A DNA stretch of 64,000 bases from Bacteroides propionicifaciens DSM 19291 = JCM 14649 (GTDB taxonomy: Bacteria > Bacteroidota > Bacteroidia > Bacteroidales > Bacteroidaceae): the NCBI RefSeq assembly GCF_000375405.1, contig NZ_AQWS01000018.1:30-64029 (forward strand), given 5' to 3'. Below are positions 40,293-51,890 of this stretch, one piece after another. How positions within the stretch are numbered: position 1 is the first letter of the stretch; every line of letters begins with the position of its first letter. Below the pieces are notes generated by a model. It had not been told where the DNA came from, did not search any database, and worked only from the letters and a program-made list of their open reading frames with translations. The translations under genes and the position numbers were made by a program.

Positions 40293-42355
40293 TAGATAAG
40301 GAACAGATTCTTTTACTTACACAAGGAGGTTTGAATGTGTTTTCACATTTCCTTGGCTTTGAAGTGAACATTCACCGAAACTTCCGCAGCCCATTCTATG
40401 ACGACAGGCGGGCTTCATGCCATATCTACTATGATAGGAAAACTTCTTCCTATAAGTTCTATGATCATGGGGATACCACCTATTCGGGAGACTGTTTCTG
40501 GTTTGTGGCAACCCTGCGAGGCTTAAATCTGAAAACCGATTTTCCAGAAGTCTTGAAAATCATCGTCCAAGAACTTGGACTGTATTCCTTGTATGACGAT
40601 GAGAGGTGTAGCAAGGGCAAGTGTGCAGCACCAACCCATAAAAGTCCGATTGTTTCCAACTCTAAGGCTGATATTGCTAAAAGTACCGAAGAACGCCCAT
40701 ATAGTTTCGAGATACAGCCATTCGACAATGGGCTGCTGAACTATTGGGCGCATTATGGCATCCATGAGGATACACTCCGACGCTTTCGTGTACGGAGTCT
40801 TAAACGCTATGAAAGTGTATCTGCTGAAGGCAAGAAGTTTGAACTTTATGGTTCACCTACGGAACCTATGTTTGCCTATATCGGAAACGGCTATGTCAAG
40901 ATATACCGCCCCCACAGTCCAAAAATCCGCTTTCTCTATGGCGGACGGATGCCTGTCACTTATTGCTTCGGTATGGAGCAGATTCCCACCAAAGGAGACA
41001 TGCTCTTCATTACAGGCGGAGAAAAGGATGTGCTCTCGTTGTATGCACACGGGTTCAATGCCATCTGCTTCAACAGTGAAACGGCACAGATACCGACAAG
41101 CATCATTGAGAGCCTTCAGCTTCGCTTCCGGCACATCATACTTCTGTATGATGCCGACGAGACAGGTGTACGTGAGAGTCACAGGCAAGCAGAACATCTA
41201 GCGGAGTTCAAGGTGCTGAACCTTTCACTTCCGCTAAGTGGCACGAATTCTGAAAAAGACATTTCTGATTTCTTTGCCTTGGGTAATGGAGCGAAAGAAC
41301 TGAAAGAACTGCTTGCCAAGATGTTTACAGACCTATACAGCCAAACCATGATGATGCTTCGCTCTTGTGAAATTGATTATGAAAACCCGCCGGATATTTC
41401 CAAGTCAGTAGTGGCGGTAAACAGTGTGCCACTCGGCACGCAGGATAACCTGTTCTGTATCACCGGAGGTGAGGGCACGGGCAAGAGTAACTATGTGGGT
41501 GCGATTCTTGCCGGAGCATTGGGAGAAGAACGGCTGCCAATAGAAAGAACCTTGGGATTGGAGATTACCGCCAACCCCAAAGGTTTGGCAGTCCTGCACT
41601 ATGACACGGAGCAGTCCGAGGCACAGCTCCACAAGAATTTGGGCAAGACGCTGCGCCGGGCTTCATTGACGGCAGTACCGGACTTTTACCATTCCCTGTA
41701 CCTCGCCTCTCTGTCCCGCAAGGACAGGCTGAAGCTGATCCGCGAGAGTATGGACTTGTTCCATCACAAGCATGGAGGTATCCACCTCGTGGTAATTGAC
41801 GGCATAGCCGACCTGATACGTTCCGCCAATGATGAAACGGAGAGCATAGCCATTGTGGATGAACTTTACCGCTTGGCAGGGATTTATAATACCTGCATTA
41901 TCTGCGTGCTACACTTCGTACCGAATGGCATCAAACTCCGTGGGCACATCGGTTCGGAGCTTCAGCGCAAGGCAGCAGGTATTCTCTCCATAGAGAAAGA
42001 TGACAATCCCGAATACTCGGTTGTAAAGGCATTGAAAGTCCGTGACGGAAGTCCGTTGGACGTACCGATGATGCTTTTCGGCTGGGATAAGGCTGAGGAT
42101 ATGCACGTCTATCGCGGTGAGAAATCCAAGGAGGACAAGGAAAAGCGCAAGACCGATGAACTTATTGGTGTTGTCAGAGAGGCTTTCCGAAATTCTTCCA
42201 AGCTCACTTACCAAGAGCTTTGTGAGGTTCTGATGCGGGAGATGGAAATCAAGGACAGGACCGCGAAGAAATACATCGCCTACATGAAAGAACAGCGTAT
42301 CTTGGCACAGGATACCAATGGTAACTATCAAAAAGGAGAACTATGCCGTACATAG
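40289..42355 (+). CDS. Primase/helicase of the element (TOPRIM + RecA-like ATPase), intact
   Basis: This 688-aa protein probably starts replication of the excised or transferred element. An N-terminal primase-like region ([22 protein letters not shown]) is followed by TOPRIM ([38 protein letters not shown]), Walker [17 protein letters not shown] near residue 390, and Walker [15 protein letters not shown]-terminal winged-helix-like segment is present. It is the intact version of the gene truncated at 36971-38482. It overlaps the next HTH gene by 13 nt. Confidence 0.82.
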   Translation: MIDKEQILLLTQGGLNVFSHFLGFEVNIHRNFRSPFYDDRRASCHIYYDRKTSSYKFYDHGDTTYSGDCFWFVATLRGLNLKTDFPEVLKIIVQELGLYSLYDDERCSKGKCAAPTHKSPIVSNSKADIAKSTEERPYSFEIQPFDNGLLNYWAHYGIHEDTLRRFRVRSLKRYESVSAEGKKFELYGSPTEPMFAYIGNGYVKIYRPHSPKIRFLYGGRMPVTYCFGMEQIPTKGDMLFITGGEKDVLSLYAHGFNAICFNSETAQIPTSIIESLQLRFRHIILLYDADETGVRESHRQAEHLAEFKVLNLSLPLSGTNSEKDISDFFALGNGAKELKELLAKMFTDLYSQTMMMLRSCEIDYENPPDISKSVVAVNSVPLGTQDNLFCITGGEGTGKSNYVGAILAGALGEERLPIERTLGLEITANPKGLAVLHYDTEQSEAQLHKNLGKTLRRASLTAVPDFYHSLYLASLSRKDRLKLIRESMDLFHHKHGGIHLVVIDGIADLIRSANDETESIAIVDELYRLAGIYNTCIICVLHFVPNGIKLRGHIGSELQRKAAGILSIEKDDNPEYSVVKALKVRDGSPLDVPMMLFGWDKAEDMHVYRGEKSKEDKEKRKTDELIGVVREAFRNSSKLTYQELCEVLMREMEIKDRTAKKYIAYMKEQRILAQDTNGNYQKGELCRT

Positions 42356-42651
42356 ACTACAATACAGAAGATACTTGGCAGAAACGCCTGTTCGACAAGC
42401 TGATGAGCGTCGAGGACAAACTCGACCGCCTGCTTGTCCTGCAAGAGCAATCCGTCGATACAAATGTCCGTCCACCCTTGAAACCCGAATATCTGGACAT
42501 CATAGATGTATCCAAAATTTTGAAAGTGGAGCAAAAAACCATTTACAACTGGGTTTGGGCTGGGAAAATCCCTTATCTTAAAGCCAATGGCAGGTTACTT
42601 TTCCTTCGGGAAGAAATAGATGAAATGGTGCGGAAACGAGATGGTTGGTAA
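42343..42651 (+). CDS. Excisionase-like helix-turn-helix protein
   Basis: This 102-aa protein has a C-terminal MerR/excisionase HTH ([47 protein letters not shown]), typical of Xis-like proteins of Bacteroides elements. The N-terminal 45 residues look coiled-coil-like ([15 protein letters not shown]). It ends just before the left end of the IS at 42660, so the IS did not break it. Confidence 0.8.
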   Translation: MPYIDYNTEDTWQKRLFDKLMSVEDKLDRLLVLQEQSVDTNVRPPLKPEYLDIIDVSKILKVEQKTIYNWVWAGKIPYLKANGRLLFLREEIDEMVRKRDGW

Positions 42652-42659
42652 TTGATTTC

Positions 42660-44324
42660 TAATTAGTGTTCACTGATTAATTGACGGCCACCAGACGGAC
42701 AGGTCTCAGCCCGACCCTCCAGAAGGCCACCAAGGTTAAAAATCTCAATAAATCGTACAAGGTATGACAAAGCCCCCTGAAGAACTTCATCACATTCTTG
42801 GCGAAGTAGCACATCCCAGTCCAGCATTCTGCGGTTTCGGGGAGCTTGGCTCTAATGTCGTTGGCTTGATATACTCTCTTGCCTGTACCGAACGAGCATT
42901 CGATCTCATTCCTCTGTCCCACGGCCTTGGCCATCAGGGCCTGCCTCTCAGGATTGGGCGGTTCCTTGGGAGGCCGTCCAAGTGGTTTGCAGTAGTTTCT
43001 GATTTCCAGATCTTTGAGTACGGCTCTGTTTGCCTTGTTCATATAGATTTTGTCTGCAAGGATGGTGGCAGGAAGACAGCCGAATCGCTCCTGGTATTTG
43101 TCGATTTGGAGTTGGAGGTCAGCACCCTCGTTGTAGGCATCCCAGCTGTGGTGGTCGATGAAGTTATAGCCCTCTACGATGCTGACACCGATCTTGGCGC
43201 CGAACTCCACATTTGCAGAAGCCTTTCCCCGGACAATGGGGCGTACATGGGGCTGGAAGATGCTCACTATCCTGTCTTTGCAGCTATGCTCGCCTGTGCG
43301 GAACATCTGCTCCTGCTGGAAGTACATCTTCATCGTGGCATCCAGAATCCTACGCTGGTCTTTGCGCAGGCAGTCAAGGCGGTAACGGAACCCACCTGCG
43401 GTGAGGTCTATCAGCGTGAGGATGTTCCTGTGCAGGCAACAGAGCATCTGCTCGATGGTGTCCTTCACCAGCTTGCCGCCCCTCTTCTTCATCTTCACCA
43501 GGTATCTGTAGGCGTTCCTCGCCTTACCATAATAAGTATAGGGAACGGAGATGCCTGCCGCCTTGCAGATACGCCGGATGAAGCGGTCAATGACACGGCA
43601 TCCGTCATCAATAATATCCACATCTACTGGATAACGAACCTCGGCATCAGCACATGTCGCGTCAATCTTCAGTACACCTTTGTGCTCACGTCCTTTGCTG
43701 TCTGTGAAGGCTGCTGCATTCTCGTCTACGATGGGAGCGGCTGGCGGTTCTTCACCGCGATCCCTGGCTTCGTCCTCCTTGTGCTTACGCATCTCTTCCT
43801 TCATCTGTTGCTCACGCTTCAAAAGAGCCTCGGTCATCTTGTTGATGTCATCGTCGCTGATGCGCTTGCGCAGGTCAACGAAAAGGGAGGACTCAAATAT
43901 CGGCTGGTCAGTGAACTCCCCAAGTCCGCAGAGATACTGCATGTAGGGATTCTCCTGGATCATCTCGATGGTGTCCTGGTCGGACAGACGGGTGATATGC
44001 TTAACGATCAGGGCACCTATCACCATGCGGGCAGGCTTGGCACTAGCTCCTACCGTCTGGTTGTTGAGTGTCTTACCGTACTGCTTCTCGTACTCTTCCC
44101 ACGGGAGATGGTCGCCCAGCCAAACCCAACGGTTGTTCTTGTCCAACCCATCAAGGGAGGACCTGAAACCGTCGATGGTCAACTGCTTGTATATTGGCTT
44201 AAATCTCATCTGCTTGTCAGTTTTAACACCCAAAGGTACTCATTTTTTGTTAAACAAAAGAAGAAATAATGTTATATACACTTAAATATCAACAAGTTAT
44301 TAATTAATCAGCAAACACTAATTA
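42660..44324 (-). mobile_element. IS5-superfamily insertion sequence, complete
   Basis: A 1665-bp element with terminal inverted repeats of 24 bp, 21 identical (TAATTAGTGTT at both outer ends; inner parts CACTGATTAATTG and TGCTGATTAATTA). One transposase gene on the minus strand fills it. No target duplication is obvious in the flanks (TTTC left, CCTT right). Higher G+C than the neighbouring abi gene. Confidence 0.85.
42677..44233 (-). CDS. IS5/IS1182-like DDE transposase
   Basis: This 518-aa transposase has an N-terminal DUF772-type region (PARMVIGALIVKHITRLSDQDTIEMIQENPYMQYLCG, then FESSLFVDLRKRI). DDE catalytic residues are placed in LKIDATCAD, ILADKIYM and NEIECSFG. A charged linker between residues 145 and 180 is typical of the longer members. 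The frame is intact, so the copy may be active. Confidence 0.88.
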   Translation of the reverse strand: MGVKTDKQMRFKPIYKQLTIDGFRSSLDGLDKNNRWVWLGDHLPWEEYEKQYGKTLNNQTVGASAKPARMVIGALIVKHITRLSDQDTIEMIQENPYMQYLCGLGEFTDQPIFESSLFVDLRKRISDDDINKMTEALLKREQQMKEEMRKHKEDEARDRGEEPPAAPIVDENAAAFTDSKGREHKGVLKIDATCADAEVRYPVDVDIIDDGCRVIDRFIRRICKAAGISVPYTYYGKARNAYRYLVKMKKRGGKLVKDTIEQMLCCLHRNILTLIDLTAGGFRYRLDCLRKDQRRILDATMKMYFQQEQMFRTGEHSCKDRIVSIFQPHVRPIVRGKASANVEFGAKIGVSIVEGYNFIDHHSWDAYNEGADLQLQIDKYQERFGCLPATILADKIYMNKANRAVLKDLEIRNYCKPLGRPPKEPPNPERQALMAKAVGQRNEIECSFGTGKRVYQANDIRAKLPETAECWTGMCYFAKNVMKFFRGLCHTLYDLLRFLTLVAFWRVGLRPVRLVAVN

Positions 44325-44618
44325 CCTTTGCAAGTAAAAAGTTGGTTGTGGATTTATTGTACACAAAGATAACAGTACTCGCTCACTTCTTTCCATATAT
44401 TGTTTGGTACTATTGAACCGATAAAGATAGCGTTGCGAACAAAAATTATTTATCATTTCTATATTTGATGCTACTTTTAATGGAAAATTCACTGCTTACA
44501 ATGATTTTTCTGGCATTTTCCTTGCGTATTCAAAAAAAAAACAGTAATTTTGCAATCAATATGACCTCCCACGCTTCTCATCAGAACAGCGCACCCGGGG
44601 AGGTCTTCGAGTTTATAT
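44325..44618 (+). promoter_or_regulatory. Leader and promoter of the abi gene
   Basis: About 290 bases between the IS and the abi gene. A promoter-like pair is CTTG (44521-44524), 20 nt, then TAATTTTG (44545-44552). A 5'-UTR hairpin follows: GACCTCCC at 44563-44570 pairs with GGGAGGTC at 44598-44605 over a 27-nt loop, ending 14 nt before the ATG. Structured RNAs upstream of Abi_2 genes are known (abiF RNA motif). Whether this is one is inference. Confidence 0.55.
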
Positions 44619-45578
44619 ATGGTTATGAGGTACGAAAAGAAGCCCATAGACACATCTGAGCAGGTTAAAAGGCTATACGATCGAGGACTTAATATTGGAG
44701 ACAAAAAACTTGCTTCCCAATATCTTTATAACATAAGTTATTATAGATTACGAGCATATACATACCCTTTCCAAAATAATGAGGAAGGTGCTAATCACGA
44801 ATTCCTGAGAAAGGACATTTCTTTTCAAGATGTGATAGACCTTTATTGTTTTGACAGGCGTTTACGCTCTCTAATCTTCAATGCCATTGAAAAAATCGAG
44901 GTGGCATTAAGGACAAGAATCGCCTTAACTTATTCCGTTGATGAGAATGATGCCTTTTGGTTTCTCAATCATAAGCTATACTTTCAGCACGATAAGTTTA
45001 TCGCATTGACACGCAACGAGATTATAGATGATAAACCTGTTGTAGGGGATTTAATGAAAGAGGTCAAGCGTAGTAATGAGGAATTTATAACTCATTATTA
45101 TCAAAAATATAGCGACCCTGCTTTTCCGCCAGCGTGGATGACCTTAGAGGTTGTTTCTATGGGGACATTGAGTAAGCTGTTTTTTGCTTTGGACAAGAAT
45201 AATCCTTCAAGTAAAACCATATGCAGAGATTTGGGACTATACAATGTCGATATTCTGAAGAATTGGATGCACGGTTTATCGTCTTTACGCAATACTTGTG
45301 CCCATCATAGCCGTGTATGGAATCGCCGCTTTACAATAGGATTGAAGTTTCCTTATAGAACGAATTATCCTTTCTTGTCAAAGCAAGAAGTTACAACGAT
45401 AAGGGATAATAAGTTGTTTGCTTACTTATCTGTAATTTTGTATTTGCAACAAATAATCAGTCCTGACAGTTCATTTAGAAAGAGTTTGCTCACCCTATTG
45501 GAAAAATCTCCCAAATTGGTAGTTCTGAAAGATATGGGCTTTCCTGAAAAATGGAGAGAATACACTTTGTGGAAATAA
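44619..45578 (+). CDS. Abi_2 family abortive infection protein (AbiD/AbiF-like)
   Basis: This 319-aa protein of the Abi_2 family (HEPN-fold) is thought to stop phage spread by damaging the infected cell. Hallmarks are YLYNISYYRLRAYTYPF near residues 38-54, FDRRLRSLIFNAIEKIEVALRTRI, and the RNTCAHHSRVWNR segment, whose R-x4-H spacing matches HEPN RNases. The product is full length. A second ATG two codons in (MRYEKK) is an equally good start. It stands alone, pointing at the convergent methylase-helicase gene, as cargo between the IS and the conjugative block. Confidence 0.88.
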   Translation: MVMRYEKKPIDTSEQVKRLYDRGLNIGDKKLASQYLYNISYYRLRAYTYPFQNNEEGANHEFLRKDISFQDVIDLYCFDRRLRSLIFNAIEKIEVALRTRIALTYSVDENDAFWFLNHKLYFQHDKFIALTRNEIIDDKPVVGDLMKEVKRSNEEFITHYYQKYSDPAFPPAWMTLEVVSMGTLSKLFFALDKNNPSSKTICRDLGLYNVDILKNWMHGLSSLRNTCAHHSRVWNRRFTIGLKFPYRTNYPFLSKQEVTTIRDNKLFAYLSVILYLQQIISPDSSFRKSLLTLLEKSPKLVVLKDMGFPEKWREYTLWK

Positions 45579-45619
45579 TACAATACGATGGTGTATCAAT
45601 TATGACACACCATCGTTAT

Positions 45620-48600
45620 TTATCTTAGTCTGGATCTTACAATATATCCCTTACTTTCTTCTTGTTTGTTTCTATTATTATTCATAGAACTTGAATAAAT
45701 TATCCCCTCCTCTTCCTTTTCAGCATTTTGGATATTACTACTATTTTGCCCTAAATACTCGGGTTGGTCATTTTCGTTTGAATTTTCTTTTTCTTCATTT
45801 GGTTCGTTCAATGTAAGGGCAATCTTTCTGTCCAATTCTGCTGCCTCCCCTTTGAGCGCACGCAGTTCGTCCTCTTTCTTCCAAGAACTATTGGCAATGT
45901 TGGTGTAAACGTCCTTGTTGGCCACAACCTTTGCCATTTCCTTCTCATGCGACTCTATCACCTTCGGGATACGCTCCAAGGCATTAACGAAGTTCTCACA
46001 GGCAAGTTTCGGATCTGTCGCCAACTTACCATTATTATAGGTATAGTAGATGCTCTCCTGTCCCTTGACAAAGAAGCGGTTCACCGAGCAATCGAACAGG
46101 TCCTTTGAGCTGCTCTCCGTCTTGACCATGACGGAAAAGCCGTAAATCTCACCGATTTTGTTGTACTCGCCCTTGGTGCGTGCCTTCTCGTCAATCTCAT
46201 GCAAGCGGGCGGCAATGACCTTAATGTCCGTGGAGTCCTCCACACCCTTTATCGTCAGTTTATTGACGGGCAGTCCCTCCTTGTCACGCTCCACACGCTG
46301 CTCAAAGCAAGCCAAGTCCGCCTTAGCCTCCTTAATCTTATCAGAATGGAAGGACACGGAGCTGTCAATCTCCGCCAACTTTCCTGTCGCGGCATCACGC
46401 TCGCGTAGGAAGTTCTTGCGCTCGGATTCCAAGGTGGCGATTTTCTTGTCCAGCCTTGCCTTTTCCAAGAGGTCGGTATTACCCGAAAGTACTGCCACGT
46501 ATTCAGAGAAGTTCATACCGCTGTCCTCGTCCATCGAACCCTCGTCGATGGTACGGCTGCCCAGCGTGTTGGTCTTCAGCTGGTTGATGAAAAGCTGCTT
46601 GTTGTGAAGCAAATTGAACTTGTAGCTGTCCAGCGACCGCTCCACGGCATAGATGATGACATCGACCTTATTATCCGCAAACTCCTTGGCGATTATATTG
46701 CCCTTACGAATGGCACGCCCATCGCGTTGCTCCAAATCCGAAGGACGCCAAGGACAATCCAAATGATGGACGGCTACGGCACGTTGCTGGGCATTGACTC
46801 CTGTTCCCAACATGGACGTGGAGCCGAAGATAATACGGATGTCGCCAAGGTTCATGGCATCCACCATCGCCTTCTTTGCCTTTTCGTTCTTGCACTCCTG
46901 AATAAAGCGTATCTCGTAGGACGGGATATGGTAGTCCTCCACCAACTTACGCTTTATCTCGCTGTACACGTTCCATTCTCCGGGCTTGTAAGTACCCAAG
47001 TCAGAGAACACGAACTGCGTTCCTTTCTGTGCATCGAATTTCCTGTAATAGTCGTTGAGCAACTTCGCACAATGGCTCGCCTTATTGTCGATATGATCCG
47101 AATACCCCTCCAAATCTATCATGCGTAAATCTAAGCTCATCTTGCGGGCGTAGTCTGTGGCGATAAGCATCTTTGCTTTTTCCTCGCTCTCGCTGAGCGG
47201 CGCACGTCCCAAGAGCGTGGCGTTACCCGTCTTGGCGAACTCCATCAGCTTGCCGATGAACTCTTCCTGCTCCGGCGTTGGCGGTATGTTGTGCAGTATC
47301 TCGTTCTTCTCGGGGCGGTCGATACCGATGTCCTTTGCCGTACGGAAATCGCATATCTCCGCGTAGAACGAGGCAAGCTCAGGTACCTTAATGAACGTTC
47401 TGAAACGCTCCTTCTGGATAATCTCATTGGTGATGGAGAACTCATAGTCGGTAGACTTCTTGGCAAAGACCGCCGCCCATGCGTCAAAGCTGTTGATACC
47501 CTGCCTCTCCAACGCCTGCGGACGGAGGTACTTGAAAAGCAGATAAAGTTCGGTCAAGCTGTTGGAAATAGTTGTGCCCGAAAGGAAGGTTGCCCCCAAG
47601 TCCTTGCCCGACCGCTCCTGTATGGTGCGGATGGCAAAGAGCATGTTCAAAGCACGCTGTGAGCCGTCGGGATTGCCCAAGCCCGACACCCTGTCATGGC
47701 GGGTGTTGAACATCAGGTTCTTGAATTGGTGGCTTTCATCGACAAAGAGGTGGTCAATGCCCATCATCTTGAAATCCACGGCATCGTCCTTTCTTTCGGC
47801 GATGCTGTCCTGTATGCTCTGCAACTTCGCTTCAAGTGTCTGCTTGCGCTTCTCCAATCCTTTGAGCATACCACGGGATATGTCTCTTCCTTGTTGTCGC
47901 AGCACTTCGAGATTTTCTTCCACGGAGTCCAGTTCCTTTTGCATAATCGCTTCCTGTATCTCTAATGCCTGCGGTATCATGCCGAACTGTTCGTGCGTAA
48001 GTATGATACAGTCCCAGTCGTTGTTCTTGATATCGTTAAAAATACGTTGGCGGTTCTGTTTATTAAAATCGTTCTTACCCGGATAGAGTACCTTAGCATT
48101 GGGATAAGCTTTCCTAAAAGTGTCGGCAATATCGAAGACGTTTGCCTTCAGTCCGATAATCATCGGCTTGTTTGCCAGTCCCAATCGCTTCATCTCGTAG
48201 GCAGCTGTACACATGATGAGCGTCTTACCCGCTCCCACCTCGTGGTCGCATATACCGCCACCGTTGGTTTTGAGCATCCATACGGCATCCTTCTGACTCT
48301 TGTAGAGGTCGGCAATGCCTAATCGTCTGAGGTCAAGATCGGGAAACGTCTGGTGCGTACCGTCAAAGTTGGGTCGCACAAAACAGTTGAAAAGGCGGTT
48401 GTATCTGTCGGAGAGCTGCTGCTTGAAGGTATCAGGTGTGCGCCCGAGCCAATCGACAAAGCCCTGTCTGATTTCCTCAATCTTGGCATTTGCCATCTGG
48501 ATAGCATGTCCGTCCCTTACTTTGATAGTTTTCGTCTCTCCCGTAACCTTGTCCGTCACCTCCTTACTCTTGTTGATGTCGGGAATGGTGTTATGCAGGG

Positions 48601-51600
48601 CATGCTTCAAGAGATTGATGCCGTCATAGCGGCGGAACTCACCCTGTACGGCATACTTGTGCCAGATATTGGCATTCTTTCGATCGCAGACAATGCTGTA
48701 CTCGTCCATATTGGAATGGTAGGATACGCCAATATCCGTCCCAAAAAACTCCGAAGCGAACCTGCCATAGACTTTAGCAGGTATCCAGCGTTCACCGAGA
48801 TTGAAGTCAAGGTCTGCAAAGGGAATGGGTGTTGGCGTGGCTGCACGCAAGGCAGCAAGGCTCTGTTTTGCCTCTTCGTGGTCGGGATGGTCCAAGAGCC
48901 ATGACTCGATACGCTCCGCCTTCTCTATTACATTGCCCGAAATGAACTTGTCCGCTACCTCGTAAGTATTCTCTTCGGGATTGAAATATATACGACCTTC
49001 CAAGGAAGAAATAATGTCGTTTTCTTCCATATCAGGTAAAAGCGAACTCATGTAGTCAAGTTCCACCGTACCATACTTGTTGAGCGATGCACCCAGTGCC
49101 TCCATCGGGTCTGCGGCAACGGTCAGTTCCGTGGTGGAAAATGCCGTTGGATGGTCAAAGATGTCCGCCTTGATGTACCTGCCGTTCTCGGAGCGTTCCA
49201 AGAACAGCATTTCCATGCCCGTGGCATCCATTTTTATCACATCGGTGTTTGCCTTCTGGTTGAAATAGCCCCAGCGAAACACATAATTGTCATAAAGGCG
49301 GTTGAGCTTCTCACGTTCCTCCTTATCCTCTGTCCGGTTGTTTGCCTCATAGTCATATAGGCGGTGGTAGCTCTCCCTTATTTCTATGTATGCTTTCAGT
49401 CGTGAGATTTGCGCATAGGGCAAGTCCATCGGATTGAAGGTGGGGTGTCGTTTCAAGTCGGAGAGAAAACCGACCTGTCCCTTTTGCACGACGATGGAGC
49501 CGTCCCTCAAATGGGCATCGGGTGATGAGAGAAAGGGACGGGGTGAGGCATCAAACTCCTTTTTTACCTCCGCTATGGGCTGTGGGGTACGTTGCTCGGC
49601 TTCGTCCATAAAATCGAAGAGCGACGGCTCTCTCGGAGATGGAGAAGTGTTTTTACGAGGCGTGCGGGTGCGTCGGACGGGAGTTTTGTGAGCCAGAGGC
49701 GAAGTTGTCTTTTGCTGAGCGGTCTTGTTCTCGGAAATTTCTTTGTTCACCCTTGACACTTCCTGTGTCCACAGGCTGTATTCCTCGGGGGCAAAGAGCA
49801 TCCCCTTTGCTTCCGTTTCGTTCTCGTTGATGATCGGATGGTGGTCATCATCGAAATAGACCGTCTGTCCGTTCATCTCCCGCGGGGCTTCCACGTCCGT
49901 GCGGATTTCCTTCGTTTCCTGTTCATACTGACGGTGAAGGGTCAATGTGGGCACTCCTTCGGGGGCGGGTTCATAGGGAACTTGGTCGGCTACTTGCTCA
50001 GTTTGCCCATCAGTCTTATCCTTGACCAGTTCACTGACCTTTTCAACTTGAACTTCCTCCTTGACCTCTTCCGTGGAAACATTCTCCTCCATTGGGTGAG
50101 CCTGAACTGTCGGCTCGGCTTTTTCCTTGGTTTCCCCGATAATCGGTTCCTTGGTATATTGTCCCCTTACGATTTCTTCCAGTTCTGCAATCTCGTGCAG
50201 TTTCTTGGGTGTGAAGTACAGGTCGCGTTCAATGCCCAGCCCATGTATCTTGACTTCCTCCATCTCATCGAGCGACATATTGCCCAGCTCCCAACCATAG
50301 CCCATCGTCACGGCACCGAAACCGATACGAATCTTCGGGTCGTACTCCAAGAGATATGCCGTGTAAGCTCCCATCGGAAAGAAATAGCGTGCGTAGGCGA
50401 CCTTATCGCCTATCAGCCCCTTTTTCGTGCTGTACAGTTTGGGCAGTTGCTTCCTGATGCTGTCGGGCATCAGATTGTAAGCATTCTCGGTTTCCTTATC
50501 CTCCGTTGGCTTTTCTTCGGGCAAATCAACCGTTACCTCCAACTTGTGCAGCTGCTTCCCGGCTTCCTGCTGCCGTTCCTCCTCCGTCATTGGCACGCCC
50601 GTCTCGTAGAGCTTGCGGTCAAAGTGTTTTCCTACATCTTGCGAGAGTTGAATCCGAAGACTCTCTGCCATATCGTCCATGTTCCCATCAAAGCTGTACT
50701 CCCACGCAGGCTTGCCGTATGGATCTGTACCCATCGTGCGCTCCGTGGCGATGGTGCGGTGGGCGACGTCTTTCCATTCGCCCTCAAAGAGCGAGTTGTG
50801 GTTAAAGGCAATGGAGAAGCCATCGCCTTTGGAAACGGAGGCGGTTTCTACAAACTGCTGCTCGGTGCCTTCACCGATTTCCTTTCCCGTCTGTTTTTGA
50901 AGAACAATGAGGTCGCTGCCCACTTCCGTCCCTGCGTTTTCGGAGAACATACCCGACGGCAGGCGGATGACGGAGACAAGACGGCTGTTCTGCATCAGAT
51001 AACGGCGGATGGCTTCGTTCTTGGGACTGTCCAAAACGCCCTGCGAGGTGATGAATGCGAGGAGTCCGCCCTCCTTGAGCGTGTCCAGCCCCTTCACGAA
51101 GAAATAGTTATGAATGGCGCGTGTGGATTCCCGTCTGAGAATGTCCTTGCCCTTGCTGTACTCACGGTCATAGACCATGAAATCGCCAAAGGGGATGTTG
51201 CTGGTTACAAGGTCGTACTTGTCCTTATCCTCCAACTCCCCGATGGCTTCAAAGGAATCTTGGCGGACAAAGATGTTGCCTTGCCCGTAAGGATGCAGGG
51301 CTTGTGAGATACGGGCGGTAAGCAGGTCTTTCTCCATTGCATCGACCGTACTTGCCTTCTTTGCAAATGTCTCGGCAAAGGCTCCCATACCTGCCGAAGG
51401 GTCTAAGCAGCGACGTATGGGTACATCTACAAAAGTGAGTGCATCGGATATGGCGGCGACGATGCGGGTATCGGTATAGAAGGACGTGAGCACGCTTGCC
51501 TTGATGCTCTCCCAATAGCGTTTGGCGGTATTGGCATCGACGGCTTCACGGTATATCATCTGTTTGAGCTTTTGGGTCGGCTCGAAGATCTGTTGCTCCG

Positions 51601-51793
51601 ACTGGCTCCAATAGCGGAGGTCGTCGGGGCTGTCACATCGGTTCAGTACGCATTTCAAGCCACCGAAGCCCTGATAGCCACGCAGTGCGGCTCTCTCCTC
51701 CTCGGTGGCTTCGCGGCGTTCCTTTTCCAGACGCAGCACCACACGGATGGCTTCCGTGTTGGCTGCCAAGACTGCTTTCTTATTGTATGCCAT
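45620..51793 (-). CDS. Giant N6-methyltransferase-like / SF2 helicase fusion of conjugative elements
   Basis: This 2057-aa protein is found in Bacteroidales conjugative elements. An N-terminal methyltransferase domain has SAM motif [13 protein letters not shown] (about residues 134-146) and a catalytic-loop equivalent SNIPFGD in place of NPPY. A long linker of low complexity (Glu/Thr/Val-rich, about 570-780) follows. The SNF2-like helicase has Walker [13 protein letters not shown], Walker [12 protein letters not shown] and motif [15 protein letters not shown]. The C-terminus is coiled-coil. Proteins of this type are thought to protect or process transferring DNA. Methylation activity is uncertain because of NIPF. 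Confidence 0.85.
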   Translation of the reverse strand: MAYNKKAVLAANTEAIRVVLRLEKERREATEEERAALRGYQGFGGLKCVLNRCDSPDDLRYWSQSEQQIFEPTQKLKQMIYREAVDANTAKRYWESIKASVLTSFYTDTRIVAAISDALTFVDVPIRRCLDPSAGMGAFAETFAKKASTVDAMEKDLLTARISQALHPYGQGNIFVRQDSFEAIGELEDKDKYDLVTSNIPFGDFMVYDREYSKGKDILRRESTRAIHNYFFVKGLDTLKEGGLLAFITSQGVLDSPKNEAIRRYLMQNSRLVSVIRLPSGMFSENAGTEVGSDLIVLQKQTGKEIGEGTEQQFVETASVSKGDGFSIAFNHNSLFEGEWKDVAHRTIATERTMGTDPYGKPAWEYSFDGNMDDMAESLRIQLSQDVGKHFDRKLYETGVPMTEEERQQEAGKQLHKLEVTVDLPEEKPTEDKETENAYNLMPDSIRKQLPKLYSTKKGLIGDKVAYARYFFPMGAYTAYLLEYDPKIRIGFGAVTMGYGWELGNMSLDEMEEVKIHGLGIERDLYFTPKKLHEIAELEEIVRGQYTKEPIIGETKEKAEPTVQAHPMEENVSTEEVKEEVQVEKVSELVKDKTDGQTEQVADQVPYEPAPEGVPTLTLHRQYEQETKEIRTDVEAPREMNGQTVYFDDDHHPIINENETEAKGMLFAPEEYSLWTQEVSRVNKEISENKTAQQKTTSPLAHKTPVRRTRTPRKNTSPSPREPSLFDFMDEAEQRTPQPIAEVKKEFDASPRPFLSSPDAHLRDGSIVVQKGQVGFLSDLKRHPTFNPMDLPYAQISRLKAYIEIRESYHRLYDYEANNRTEDKEEREKLNRLYDNYVFRWGYFNQKANTDVIKMDATGMEMLFLERSENGRYIKADIFDHPTAFSTTELTVAADPMEALGASLNKYGTVELDYMSSLLPDMEENDIISSLEGRIYFNPEENTYEVADKFISGNVIEKAERIESWLLDHPDHEEAKQSLAALRAATPTPIPFADLDFNLGERWIPAKVYGRFASEFFGTDIGVSYHSNMDEYSIVCDRKNANIWHKYAVQGEFRRYDGINLLKHALHNTIPDINKSKEVTDKVTGETKTIKVRDGHAIQMANAKIEEIRQGFVDWLGRTPDTFKQQLSDRYNRLFNCFVRPNFDGTHQTFPDLDLRRLGIADLYKSQKDAVWMLKTNGGGICDHEVGAGKTLIMCTAAYEMKRLGLANKPMIIGLKANVFDIADTFRKAYPNAKVLYPGKNDFNKQNRQRIFNDIKNNDWDCIILTHEQFGMIPQALEIQEAIMQKELDSVEENLEVLRQQGRDISRGMLKGLEKRKQTLEAKLQSIQDSIAERKDDAVDFKMMGIDHLFVDESHQFKNLMFNTRHDRVSGLGNPDGSQRALNMLFAIRTIQERSGKDLGATFLSGTTISNSLTELYLLFKYLRPQALERQGINSFDAWAAVFAKKSTDYEFSITNEIIQKERFRTFIKVPELASFYAEICDFRTAKDIGIDRPEKNEILHNIPPTPEQEEFIGKLMEFAKTGNATLLGRAPLSESEEKAKMLIATDYARKMSLDLRMIDLEGYSDHIDNKASHCAKLLNDYYRKFDAQKGTQFVFSDLGTYKPGEWNVYSEIKRKLVEDYHIPSYEIRFIQECKNEKAKKAMVDAMNLGDIRIIFGSTSMLGTGVNAQQRAVAVHHLDCPWRPSDLEQRDGRAIRKGNIIAKEFADNKVDVIIYAVERSLDSYKFNLLHNKQLFINQLKTNTLGSRTIDEGSMDEDSGMNFSEYVAVLSGNTDLLEKARLDKKIATLESERKNFLRERDAATGKLAEIDSSVSFHSDKIKEAKADLACFEQRVERDKEGLPVNKLTIKGVEDSTDIKVIAARLHEIDEKARTKGEYNKIGEIYGFSVMVKTESSSKDLFDCSVNRFFVKGQESIYYTYNNGKLATDPKLACENFVNALERIPKVIESHEKEMAKVVANKDVYTNIANSSWKKEDELRALKGEAAELDRKIALTLNEPNEEKENSNENDQPEYLGQNSSNIQNAEKEEEGIIYSSSMNNNRNKQEESKGYIVRSRLR

Positions 51794-51890
51794 AATGTTT
51801 TCTTTTTAATTAAGGAGGAGGAAAAAAGGTCGGAAGATATAAAGTATATTATCTCCCGACCAATTCCGTTCCTCTTTATTTCTGTCGGGA

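Noticed and set aside
42764-44269. 501-codon open frame on the plus strand
   Set aside because: It is the antisense shadow of the IS transposase, which has clear DDE motifs on the other strand.
49838-51307. 489-codon open frame on the plus strand
   Set aside because: Antisense to the methylase-helicase gene. Long shadows are expected in its GC-richer sequence.
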